Source: Apostichopus parvimensis
Taxonomy: Eukaryota > Echinodermata > Holothuroidea > Aspidochirotida > Stichopodidae
DNA length: 24,931 nt
Direction: 5' to 3'
Assembly: GCA_000934455.1 (NCBI GenBank)
Contig: KN884013.1
Location: 15,310 to 40,240, forward strand
The stretch's first letter is position 1; each line of letters opens with the position of its first letter. Position numbers and translations under genes: made by a program. The notes beneath the pieces are model-generated. The model saw only the letters and a program-made list of their open reading frames with translations, was not told the DNA's origin and did no database searches. Positions 1 to 10,700 of this stretch are shown in pieces.

Positions 1-3
1 TAC

Positions 4-139
4 CTCTATTTGTCTTCTCATTGTCAGGAAAAATAGGATGAAAAAGTACATGACCAATATTGGCCAGAAGACAGGCACATTGAAGATGTCAAAGAATGTG
101 CAGAAAGAAGCTATCACTATAGACTTGGTTGCAGAATAC
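4..139 (-). CDS. RER1: RER1 exon encoding third and fourth membrane segments
   Basis: The acceptor gtcttcag completes the W codon. It is followed by [19 protein letters not shown] and [18 protein letters not shown], then LTMRRQIE. The donor GTA starts at base 3, cut by the window edge, so the last exon is outside. Confidence 0.96.
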
Positions 140-3100
140 CTGAAGACCAAATAAAAACAGAGCATGGTTGTGGAATTTTATTAACTTCTCTTATTTTGAG
201 AAAACAGACTAAAAGTGGTAGTACATTAAATATATTTGAGGATGGGGCCAGTGGTTGAAAATGAGGGAAGTGGTAGTGGCCACCCCAATTAACAGAGGCT
301 TGTTCAACATGCGCAGCCACATTGAAAATGCTTTATTTTCTGAGATAAGTGAGATCTAGCTACAGTAACTAAGCTGACCCAACAGCTACTTGGCACTGCT
401 TTTGAAATGAAAATTAAACAACCTACTTAAAGACAACTAGACTGGGATGTGCACTGTAAAGTACATTTTGGTTAGTCTAACGAGACAAAGTGAATAATTC
501 ATCTGCATTTCTTAAAATATGTAATTGTTGTCAAAAGATAAAGACCGAAGATGCCTACTCGAAACTTGCACTTATATGGCTAATATCATATTTGACCAAT
601 ATCCTATAATTTACATCCCATTGTCAACCAATACAGATCCAATATAGATATTTCGGATGGAAAAAAGAAAAAGAAAAATGCCTTAGCAAACATTTCTTGC
701 TCTTCACCAGATTAGCAATATATGATCCTACAGTAAGTCTTCATTAATAATACCCAGTAGTCACTCAACCACTGATCATATTTGTTAAGTTTGCTGCAGA
801 AAATGACAAATATTTGTGAAAACAATATATCAGTAATACATGCACATTTTACTGATACCAATAATACATGTTGATAATCTGTTTCACACAAAGTGTGAAA
901 CGACTCTTTTTGATAAAATTTCGGGACATTCCCACAATTATAAAACTTACTATCTGATAGTGTCTTACCAAAATTTAAATTCAGGAAGTCTTCTTATGAA
1001 AGGACGAAATTCTTCGTTTGCTTTTGTGGGTAGTGTAGGACCATCGTCCTCTGCGATAAAACACAAAAGAACATATTCCATAAGGTTAACAGCAATATAT
1101 TTTTTGATGTTGGAATTTTAATCAAAAGTAATCCTTGCAGAAATTTCTTCCATCATCCAGTCTCATATGAAACCATGCTACTGATTTGATTTGGCCTATT
1201 GCCCACCACCTCACCCCCCCCCCCCCCCCCCAGCCCAAGTAATAGCATTTCTATCTTGCATGCTGGAGAATGAGCTAAATACCAAGCTACATAACAAGTC
1301 TCAATAACAAAGTTCAAATAAGCTGTGCTTTGATTTCAATTGCCATTTAGTGACTAACAAACATCAGGTCTACTTCTACCTGGATACAAAGTGGTGCAAT
1401 TAACCTACAAATTAGGCATCAACATGTCTGCAGACCTTGCCTTGTAGCCCCATATGCCCTATCCTACTGTACTTGTAACTCATGTTGGATATTGTGAAAA
1501 CATAACATAAAACTGGAGAGCCACTTTTCAAAGACAAGTCCACCATTCATCTTCAAAAACCTGTCATAGGTTGATAGTCTTTGGGACATTTTGAAAGGTC
1601 TCCCTCAGTGATCTATGACCATATCAAGATAAGTCAGATTTAAGTGCATCAGTATTTAACAGACCGTACAAGATTTGTTTGTGTGAACCACCATACCTGA
1701 GTCTTCTGTGATAACCGGTTCCATTTTTGGTGTGAGGAATGCGATAAAGAGATTTAGCTGATAAATTCCCAGTGCATATGTAACAATGTACCAGCCCTGC
1801 AATGGCAAAAATGACACAAATATACATAATCAAATACAATTTACAAATTACATAATTTACAACATATCACCTTATAGAAGAGAATCGGAACAAAAGTTAA
1901 ATGGAGAACTTCACAAAGCCAACAGAGCAGAGCTCATCACTCAGGAGTGACATGTCATGTTACTATTGATAACAATAGATGGCAATTGATAACAATATAT
2001 AACAATAAAAGATAACAATAGATAACAATAGACTACAATGTTTGAAAGGATCCTGCCAAAAAGAGATCAAACATGTAAGATTTGAAAAATATTGCACAGC
2101 CTTCCTTAAGTGATTGACTCATGGTTTCACTTTCACTACAGTATGCAAGAGCACAGTACAAATGTGATATATTAGGCTGGTATTACTCGGAATAGACACT
2201 CTGATAGAGCCAAAATATAGTCTTAAATAAACATTGAATCCAAAGGAATGATATTAAAGGAAAAATAAATCCTAGCCGTTTCTGCTTAGAGAATACTGTT
2301 TTGCAGTTCGCTCTTTTTCGACAGAAGCAACACGAATGCTTGAAAACATATCTTCAAACTTAATATTTGATTTAATTGTCACCCATAGCATTTGCCATAT
2401 TGTTTGAGCCACACATTGCACTTCAAAAGAAAACATGTTGCCGATACCAAAAATAATTAAAATGGCACAAGCAAAGAATTATGTTGTGTTAGATAAAGTT
2501 TTTCATTTATAATGCATTATAAAAGGTTTCAACAGTAGAAAAATATTTTCCGAGTGTCATATGTTCTTTTTAAATGTCGAGGGTTTTATGACAGCTGTAA
2601 TTGCACGACATTCAAACCTTTTGAGCATAACATTTCCTACATGTTCTAACATTTCCTAGCTCACCATAACTAAGGCAATATCTAGACATTTTTGAAGCGC
2701 CCTCGTTATTGAAAGATGCATACTGGCCGCCAACACAGTAGGTGTGAAAAATAATCACAAACTTGAGACAATATTTCTCTTTGCCACAAGTCTGGCCTAT
2801 TTATAGGGGTTGAGTGAATAAAATAGCCAAATATAAACATCACATTTATCTACAAAGCAATACTTCTTATTGAATACATTAATCGAAAGAAAGTGTGAGC
2901 AAAGGTCCTAACCACAGTGAACAATTTTCTCTGGGCTCAGTGCAGTCATGAATTCACCTGATGGTGAAGCAATTAATGATACAAGGGCATCTGTTTAATG
3001 TGTGCTTTGAATAGCTCACTCTGTAATGGAAATGTTATTTGACAGAAACTTTCAAGTGAGAAACCTGAAATGGTGATGTCTACAAAAAGCATAACATAGT

Positions 3101-4623
3101 TGTGATAGGCATAGTGATTGCATAAAATTTGAAGCCCATCATATAATCTGATGTACAGTTATGGACAGAAAGGGTCAATACAAGATCAAATATTCACTAG
3201 TATCATTCCACTTACTTGTAAGAAGAAAACCCTTCCCAAGTAGCAAAATTCCAGCAGCAGGGTTGCAACCCACCTAGCAGGACTGTGTGGTACTGATCTA
3301 TCTAAATATGTCTGGTATCTCTGAAGTTAGAAGAATATACAATAAAATAATCATATATGTAAATCCAGAAAGCCAGCTGGCTTTGAGATTCCTTGCCATA
3401 TATAACTTTAAATACTGTAAGTACAGTATCTGACTAATGTAGAACAAGTGAGTTAAATTTGTCCAAGAATTAAGTGAGAACAAGAAAAAAACAATAGCCA
3501 AGAACTCACTATGTTGCATGTACATGCCAAGTTTGAAGTCCATCCAATTTTGTAATACTGAGTTATTGTGTTTTCTACAGGTTTCAGTTTGACCACTGGG
3601 ACCTCCAATGACCTTTGACATTCATGAAAAACACTACAGGTCTACTCACCAATGGCAAGATACACACCAAGTTTGAACTTCCTGAAACTTCCACTTCTTG
3701 AAATATGGTGTGAACAATGTTTGCAGACTTTGAAACATGCTGACCTCAAATTAATTTGGACCAATACCAATAACAATCCCAAACCAGTTTTACCTAAGGA
3801 GAACCTACATACCAAATATGAAATATACCCCAGTTATCCTTCTGAAGTTAGAGCGTTAATGAGAAGGTATCACATACACACATACCCACAGCATCACCAT
3901 TGCATAGATTCCTTCTGCCAATGCAAGGAATCAAAAACAAGTACTGCATCTTCACAGCAACAACAAAAATGTCATAACTTCAAACGTCCTCATTCTTACT
4001 GGCATATCATAACGATAAAATATGTAGGAGAATGCCAGTGCAATTAATGTGAATCCATTCAGATTGAATACTATGTAGCTCTTATTCCTGGAAGTTAACA
4101 GGTAATGACAAACAATAGGCAGACTCAAGTGCTCATTACTCTCTCTTCACAGAAGAATTTAAGAAATCAAAAACAATAAAATATTCACAATACAATGGGT
4201 GCGGTAAATGAGATAAAATGTTAGTCAAAGTTAGATTAAATACAATTGGGACAATGTGGTACACACTGACTTACCAATCAAATATCACATGAATATTTAA
4301 GTAGTTTTTCTTTGTCTTTTCACACAACATTACACTTTGTATAGGAAAAAATATTTCTTAGTACAAGTTTGGGTGATCAATGAGGAAATAATACAGTGCA
4401 AGTTAATCATCTTGATTCTCTTCATATCATAGCAATTTAATCATAATAATAATCATCATAATAATTATAATAATAATAATAATAATAATATTTTAATGAA
4501 ATTTAATGAAAGATTTACATGCAAACATTCCATGAGAGTACAAATTACCTGACTCATCCCAGTGAAAAATCTAGAAAGAAATCCTGGCTGACTTGACACC
4601 ACATCAGAAGGATCTGGCTCCAT
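4..4623 (-). CDS. RER1: RER1: Golgi-to-ER retrieval receptor (five exons, C-terminus off window)
   Basis: RER1 is a four-pass cis-Golgi/ER membrane protein that returns escaped ER proteins and unassembled membrane subunits to the ER in COPI vesicles (family knowledge). Coding exons on the minus strand are 4623-4549, 3320-3216, 1796-1697, 1050-969 and 139-4. All junctions are GT-AG and phases match (0, 0, 1, 2, 0), giving 166 residues. Seen in the sequence: RFF near the N-terminus (residues 18-20), [21 protein letters not shown] (40-60, first membrane hairpin), [12 protein letters not shown] followed by LNLFIAF (61-81), the [16 protein letters not shown] loop (106-121), and [14 protein letters not shown] (third/fourth membrane spans). 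The usual family length is about 196, so roughly 30 residues (the basic cytosolic tail) lie left of base 1. The start codon has a CCACCATGG context. The region around residues 33-40 (RSVPHSPA) is diverged from the vertebrate KSTPYTAV, but the frame is intact. The identification is secure. Confidence 0.97.
140..968. other. RER1 intron, no further feature seen
   Basis: AT-rich intron sequence. No conserved coding segment or clear repeat was recognised. Short open frames here carry no family motif. Confidence 0.7.
969..1050 (-). CDS. RER1: RER1 exon encoding the cytosolic loop
   Basis: The acceptor tttatcgcag is followed by [14 protein letters not shown], then [14 protein letters not shown]. 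The final W codon is split 2+1 with the next exon, and the donor is GTAAGA. The acidic-then-basic loop between membrane spans 2 and 3 is diagnostic for RER1. Confidence 0.97.
1214..1231. repeat. C18 homopolymer (G18 on the RER1 sense strand)
   Basis: Eighteen consecutive C on the plus strand, inside an RER1 intron. In the pre-mRNA this is G18, able in principle to form a G-quadruplex. The true length may differ because homopolymers are error-prone. Confidence 0.9.
1697..1796 (-). CDS. RER1: RER1 exon encoding second membrane segment
   Basis: The acceptor tttgccattgcag is followed by [12 protein letters not shown] and [14 protein letters not shown], the most conserved block of the family. The exon ends after one base of a codon at the donor GTATGG. 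Confidence 0.97.
1797..3215. other. RER1 intron
   Basis: Contains the GATAACAATA microsatellite at 1968-2040. Apart from that I see only AT-rich unique-looking sequence. Confidence 0.6.
1968..2040. repeat. Imperfect GATAACAATA microsatellite
   Basis: Six or more degenerate copies of gataacaata or its shortened forms occur in tandem within an RER1 intron. Confidence 0.8.
3216..3320 (-). CDS. RER1: RER1 exon encoding first membrane segment
   Basis: This exon has exactly 35 codons, phase 0 at both ends, between the acceptor ttctaacttcag and the donor GTAAGT. It reads RYQTYLDRS, then [21 protein letters not shown], which aligns with the YQSWLDKS and RWVVTL..YLLQ segments of RER1. It is diverged enough that only the ends of the segment are obvious. 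Confidence 0.93.
3480..3900. repeat. Diverged dispersed repeat, period about 140 bp
   Basis: The motif ccaagtttga occurs at 3527 and 3667, with a weaker ccaaatatga at 3812, spacings of 140 and 145. Each copy is followed by text such as gaagtcc/gaacttcc and 'tgagttat' or 'tgaaatat', and tgacctttgac occurs between copies. Read on the minus strand the unit resembles the gaacttcatacctggtat motif of the array near 17.0 kb. The 131-residue open frame across it has no family motif and is not a gene. It lies in an RER1 intron. Confidence 0.65.
4437..4491. repeat. (AAT)n-type microsatellite
   Basis: An ataat/aataat run in the RER1 intron just downstream (in gene orientation) of the first coding exon. 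Confidence 0.9.
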
Positions 4624-4661
4624 GGTGGTCTTACTCTATGTATCAGTTCTTGAAATTGAAT
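4549..4661 (-). CDS. RER1: RER1 first coding exon with 5' UTR part
   Basis: The ATG is at 4623-4621 in a CCACCATGG context, and 25 codons run to the donor GTAATT after 4549. A 38-nt stretch of 5' UTR (4661-4624) is preceded by an acceptor (gttaatttcag), so at least one upstream non-coding exon must exist. The peptide ends [11 protein letters not shown], matching the FFTxxxQ segment of RER1. It is too short to be seen as an open reading frame by length alone. Confidence 0.9.
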
Positions 4662-5869
4662 CTGAAATTAACAACGAGGACAAAAGATCATGTAGATTAC
4701 ATGTGAATTTCAGCAACATTTACTTCAGCAGTTTCATATACTGAACAATTGTCTTTGAAACCCTTTAGTATACAATACAACTACTGTATAATGCTAACTT
4801 TGGAATCAGTGACAGGATAAGAGGGTAGTCCCTATGATTAAGTTCAACAGCCAATCTTCTCCATAACTCCATTTTCAACTCAAGAGAACAACTCAGCATC
4901 TACTCAATTATGAATCTTGCCCAGTAGTTCTGAAGATTTAGTGTCAATAGCATTCCTAATTTATTTACTAATTATTTTACTTGCAACTTTCCAAAGAAAT
5001 TGGAAGTCAGTGAGGATTTGACATATTACATTACTTTTTGGCTATGTACAGTAGTATGCAAAATGCAGCAGTTTCCTTGGATAGATTGTCTCAATCAAAG
5101 CCTTTGAGTATACCTGTAGACTGTATCTTATTAAATACATACGTTTATATAAAATAGAAGCAGAACAATTGCAGGGTAACCTCAATCAAAGAGTACAGTA
5201 TGTCACTGGTGATCTGTATGGTCCAACTCTTAGCAAAGTAATGATAGCAACATCTGCTTTACTAAGGAGAACAGGCCAGGGAAAACATGTAATGAACTCA
5301 ACAAAGCTGGTTTGGAGTTTACTTTGGTAATTTTTTTGAATTTCTTAACTGAACATTGGTTGCTTAATAACTTGGTCTAGGATTGCACCCCAGACAATCC
5401 ATTTCAGCCATGTCCTGAAACTATTTGTGACCATTTTTTCCCTTTACAACCCCTGCACCTCCTCCAACCCCCTCATAGGTAAACATCTCAAAACACACTG
5501 TTTTTGTTAAACAAACATTTGTGTAGACTCCTCAAAATGAAAAAGTACTTTTCCAATGCCAGCAGTGAGTTTTAAAAAGAAATAAAAAATTGACATTAAA
5601 CAGTAACAGGTTGTAATGCTTTGATATAGAGGTGACAAAGTTTCTCTAACAGCCTAGGTCATCATGCTGTATGTGTTCAATCATAACATTAGGCCTGCTT
5701 TCAGATTTATTTTACAAGAAACGCTCATGTCATATATGTGGGTTTCCTGAAGTCTAAAGCATACACCCACATACAATGATACACTCCATGCTAAACTTAG
5801 GCCTACACATACCAGGTTTTCACTCCCGCCACATCAGGTGGACCTAGGCTAAGGTGTTACATTTTGGCT
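4662..5869. other. Intergenic / RER1 5' intron, no gene seen
   Basis: This lies upstream of the RER1 acceptor at 4662 and is probably RER1 first-intron sequence, because that acceptor needs an upstream exon. No coding segment was recognised. Confidence 0.5.
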
Positions 5870-6106
5870 GTGGCTATTCTTACGACTAGTCGTAACAATT
5901 ATCTATATAAACTATTCTTACAACATCGGCGAATTCATGCGCAGTAAAGTAAATAAAGCAACTGCGCGTGTAGTAGGGGTAACCCTAACCCTAACCGGAA
6001 ATTATTGTAACTCGTGGTCGTAAAAAAAGTACTCCTGGTTGTAAAAATAGCAACTGCGCATGCGTAATCGGAAATTATTCTTAAGACTCGTCGTAAGAAT
6101 AGCCAC
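5870..6106. mobile_element. MITE-like element with imperfect terminal inverted repeats
   Basis: The left end starts gtggctattcttacgac. The right end, read on the other strand, also starts gtggctattcttacgac, and similarity continues with mismatches to about 26 bp. The 237-bp body has no coding capacity. It contains two related internal blocks (ggaaattattgtaactcg near 5997 and ggaaattattcttaagac near 6070), a pair of actgcgc motifs and a telomere-like aaccctaaccctaacc at 5981-5996. Flanks share TTTG (5863-5866 and 6107-6110), a weak target-site candidate offset by three bases on the left. The superfamily is not assigned. Confidence 0.75.
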
Positions 6107-7751
6107 TTTGTACATTTTTTCCCAGAAAATTAGGGACATGATATCGATGTATTGATGAACATTGCCCCTCCCCCCACCTCCAAGGTTGCCATCTAGGCTA
6201 TACTATATTTTTAAAGGAAGACATTTTAGGGATCTCTCATTGTCTTGGTGGTTCTTTGTTTTCCATGCCAACACCTCATCCAGAAACAAGTACTTTGTCA
6301 AAGGTTTGAAGGTGGCTGGAAGCCTGAGTCTGCATCACTAAGTGCATCACGGTGCTCTGTATGAATTACAGGCTATGGAATTATCCAATTATCTGGGTTG
6401 CCTTTATATGTGAGCCAGGAATCTTTTATGTTTGTATGGCCATTACTCATTAGTTGTATGCAATAACAACTTACAGCTAAGCAAAGGATCATGCTGTCTC
6501 TACAAATGGTTGGCCAAACAGCGGTTGAAAGTTGAAATTATTCTGGGCCTTTTAACAAATACAGTGATACTCCTGCCAGTCCTGGGTAGCCTAGGTACAT
6601 AAAATCAGGACACATTTGATTCGGTGACAGCAGATGTAATCCTGGGACTGTCCATTAATAGGCCTAATGCCAATTTTTATAGCAGGTGACGTACGTGCGT
6701 GACAGAATATTTATTTTAAACGAAACACTTACCCTGAAATTACGACTTAACCTACAGCAGCCTTGCTTGAACATGAAAACTAGTCTTAAGTAGGCTACGG
6801 CAAAGTCCTACGCGTAACGTAAGGTCAGACGTTAGGCTACAGCGTATATGAGAATGCCATACATTTAACTACCTTCATTTAATTGATAGTTAAATCTTTC
6901 ATTTCTTAAAGAGGAATTTTCCCATTCATGAACTTACAACGTGTGGCTATAGCCTTTGAAATGAAAGATGATTCGCTCAGTTCGGCATAATAATCATTCG
7001 GTGCTTTCGTGTAGTGGTTCTGACCTATGGGGTCCTCTAGGCTGTAGGCTACTTGAACAAGCTTATTATAGGCCTAACCAGTATACAGAAAAGGTATAGT
7101 AGAAACACAGATATAAGTACCTGGTTATATAGGAGGATTATCGAAAGATATTTAAATATCTATAAAATTGCCGAGTTTAATTCCTAGTCTTTAAGCAATG
7201 GTACTTTTAAAGGCTGCTACCATAAAAAAATAAAGTCAAAATAGGAAATAATCAAATTACTTTGACAATTTGCTTTGTGTATCATTCCAATGATTTTCAT
7301 CAGTTTTTAACAATCGCTACTTTGAAGAACTGTACGATGCATTATCTGTGCGAAGCGCTTTATCCGCTTGTTGAAGTCGTTTTCCTGATATGAAATAAAG
7401 TTCCAAAGTTAAAATCAGATGTTCCACGTGCCACGTTTTTTGACATAATTAACATAAAGGTCACCAAACATACAACCAGCTGTACCATTTATGCGCGAGG
7501 GATATTTAGCTGCAGGATATGCACTGCATGCTATAGCCAGCTCTAGCTATATCCAAGTTCAAGTACATCACACGGCGCCAAAGCTAAGCTAGCTAGTAAC
7601 AGTGAAACTGAGAGGCTCTGGCTTGCACTTGTTGGCGGACATTAATCTAATGCCAACTATTACAAAATAAACAAGCAGCTGCCGTCAACTTCCATTCACT
7701 TACATAACATTTACAGATCTTGAGATTCTGAATATCGATGAGGCTAGCGTC
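6107..7751. promoter_or_regulatory. Likely bidirectional RER1/ING promoter interval
   Basis: The RER1 and ING start codons diverge from this interval. Its right half (about 6680-7760) has more CpG than the surroundings (gacgtacgtgcgtgac, cctacgcgtaacg, cacggcgcc) and a cacgtg E-box at 7425-7430. On the minus strand, CAGG|GTAAGT with exon end at 6733 is the best candidate donor for a non-coding first RER1 exon. Weaker GTAAGT candidates lie near 6470, 6935 and 7703. On the plus strand tttacag ending at 7717 could be an acceptor in an ING 5' UTR. No TATA box was assigned. This is inference from position and composition. Confidence 0.4.
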
Positions 7752-7788
7752 ATGGCAAACGCACTTTACTTGGAACAATATCTTGATA
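7752..7788 (+). CDS. ING4/ING5: ING exon 1
   Basis: The ATG at 7752 (gcgtcATGG context) begins [12 protein letters not shown], matching the MxxxMYLEHYLDS start of ING4/5. The exon ends after one base of the next codon at donor GTAAGA. Confidence 0.93.
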
Positions 7789-10700
7789 GTAAGAACTAAG
7801 ACAAGTTAAGGTTGTTAGGCCTACACACTACAGTAGTGGTACATTGCCTAGTAATCGTATTATATAAATATGTAGGCATAGTACTTGTATTTGTATTACT
7901 ACTTGTACTACTAGCATGGACACTTCGAAGTTCGGACACCTAAGCCTTAAAACACCCCAAATTCCCAAAACTATATCTTCTGGTATAAATCACCTGAAAA
8001 TATACTTGATATGGTGGGAGAAGTGTGTTATATTACGATACACGGCCAAACTTTCTTTCCTGCAAACTGTTTTCATGTTGTATTCCAAGAAGATTCTTCG
8101 TGATTGTGGAACTGGTATTTCTTTGCTAGAGTATTGCGAAGTTCGGACACTCAGTCCCACAGTGTGGCGATGGTGATAAAATTGGTGGCGCAGTTGCTCT
8201 TTCAGTAATTATAACAGACTTCATATATCTCCGTCATTTTATTAACAAATATGTAAGTACTTACTTGCACACGGGTCATTTTGGAGAGAAAATAACTGTA
8301 GCTTTGAACTTTTTGGTGAAATTTGGCTCTTCCTGTAGGTTGTCATTGTGAAATCGTTTATATCTTAGGGGTGTCCGAACTTCGCAGTGTTCCGAACTTC
8401 GCAATACTGACTATACTACTAGTAGTAGTAGTATTGTAATTGTATTTGTATTACTACTAGTACTATAGACTCGAGCAGAATAACCTAGGCCATAACGTGA
8501 TGCCTGAGTAACGCATATAACTATAAATTATAACTGACTGCAGCATAGGCCTTAGCTTGTTGACATGGCCTCAGCCATTTCAGTTCATGTTTATGTGTTG
8601 CAAATTCCAAATTGTTCACTTAATTGATGGTTGGAGGTGAGTTGAGCAAGAGGGTTAATAGGCCTATCAGAATAGGTAACGCAAGAGAGTACAGCATTGT
8701 TACGAACACAGGATTCTGCTCCTGAAACGCAATGCTTTACTGTTAGCCAGGGACGCGAAATATTCAAATTGCTTGCGTCAGTGGACACAAACTTTTTATT
8801 AGATGAACCAACCCCAAGTACACACACTCACAACTAGGCGTATGCAAGACACAACAAAATACATTTTTGAATGAACATCATTGTATCTTTCTCTTAAAAA
8901 AAAACAACAACTTCTTCTGAAAAGAGCCAAAATTTCTTCCAATCAATCCTACAGTTGATTGAACTTGTTTGAAAACAGATAAATCATAACATCCAACCAC
9001 AAGGTTACAGGGTTAACAACATTTTTATTACAGAGTTTTTATGCCCAAAAAAATCCATGATGCTTTTCCATATTTCCCATGATTTGATTGGCTAATAGTC
9101 CCTTACTAACTGTCTGCAGACATTCTTACATCTGTAGTGCTCAATGTACACAAAGTATGCAACTATTTGTAACGTTACTTTCCCACTGCATAGAGATAGC
9201 GAAGCTTGTGGTTTAGGCCAGGGTTGGAATTGCGCGTACTAAAATTAAATAACAGCATACCAAATTCAATTCCATGTTTGTTCTTCGTTCTACAAATGGA
9301 GTACCGAAATCGATTAGAATCAACATACATATTAGTTTGCAATTAATGCTCTAAAACCATCTGCAAGACGATACGTGACAGTGAACATGTGTGTATGTAG
9401 TGCATCAACTGAACACTGCCAATGAAGTAGAAAAGTTTTCCAGAGAAGGCATGTTCCATCATTCAAGTACACTATTCCAAAACAATCACATCCACTCTTT
9501 AGCAAGATATGTCCATACTTTTGTGTGATAAGGATAACTTGCGTTATGTCGGACCTTTATTGCATGCAATTGCTGTAGATAGTGATTTTGTATTTCTATG
9601 GTTGCAAGCATGGCGATTTCTGTTTGACTTGTCGCTTCGTTCGTATACATGTTCTATGGAAAAAGTATATCAGGACTGTTGTAGAACATAACCAAGCCTA
9701 ACCATTCTCGTCAAGCTTTTGATTTGGGCACAAAGATAGGTATTTTTGGACCAAAAAAATTGATATTGTCATTTTCTAATAGCTTGGACATTATGAAACG
9801 ATTGACAACATAAGAAGAGTTTGGTTTTCAGAAACACCAAAATCTTTGTATGTATGTAATGCTACGACACCTGAGGAACCTAGAAGCCAAGTGTTATACC
9901 AAGCAGTACTAAACATTTGTAATATCATTAGTGCTGTACACATTAGCAAAGCAGGCACAACAAGTTGAATTCAGACCCAAGCATAAGGAGAGTGAGTCCC
10001 AAATGCCTGTTGCTGAATGTCAGCAGTGGAGGGGATTGGTAAAGAATGCAGGGTGGGCAAAAAGAGGGGCGGGCCGGGTCGCCCCTGTCAAACAGCGAAG
10101 CTAAGGCACTGAGCCATCTGCCCTATACATTGTGTAGAACATTCACAGACTATATGCAGTGATACAATCGCATCTTTACAACTACACAAGTTAAAGTAGG
10201 GGATACAATAAACGCAAAATTTAGTTTTCGATTACAATGCAAGCATTAAACCACATGATATGTAGAGAATGATGAGGCAAATTCTAAAAAAGGGCAGATT
10301 AAGGTGTTATGGGTTGGGTCAAGGGTCAAATTGGCCTAAAATGTGCAAAGAAATGTGTCGTAAACTCCTTCACACTGTAAATCTGATCAAGTTAAGTCTT
10401 GGTGGGTAGGTGCTGGACCATGAAAGCTTGTGCCTGCATTATTGGTGACGTCAGAGGTCAAAGGTCAAGAAAACAAAAATTGTTTTTAGCCATTGTCTCC
10501 TTGTCATCATGTAGGAAAAAAGGCATTAAACCACACATATATATGTTGAGAATGATGGGATGAATTTTAAAATAGGAGAGATAGGTGGTAAGAATCGGGA
10601 TCAAACTTCAAATTGGCCTAATTGTGCGAAACAGTGTGTCATGAACTCCTACACCATAAGTCCAATATGTTCTAACTTGGTGGGTAGGTGCCTGACCAGG

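Noticed and set aside
840-1121. Plus-strand open frame of 93 residues
   Set aside because: It overlaps the RER1 loop exon on the other strand and has no family motif.
3652-4047. Plus-strand open frame of 131 residues
   Set aside because: It lies in a diverged non-coding repeat inside an RER1 intron, with biased composition and no domain.
7916-8176. 86-residue open frame as a transposase remnant
   Set aside because: No catalytic motif or domain is visible. It is formed by the inverted-repeat sequence itself.
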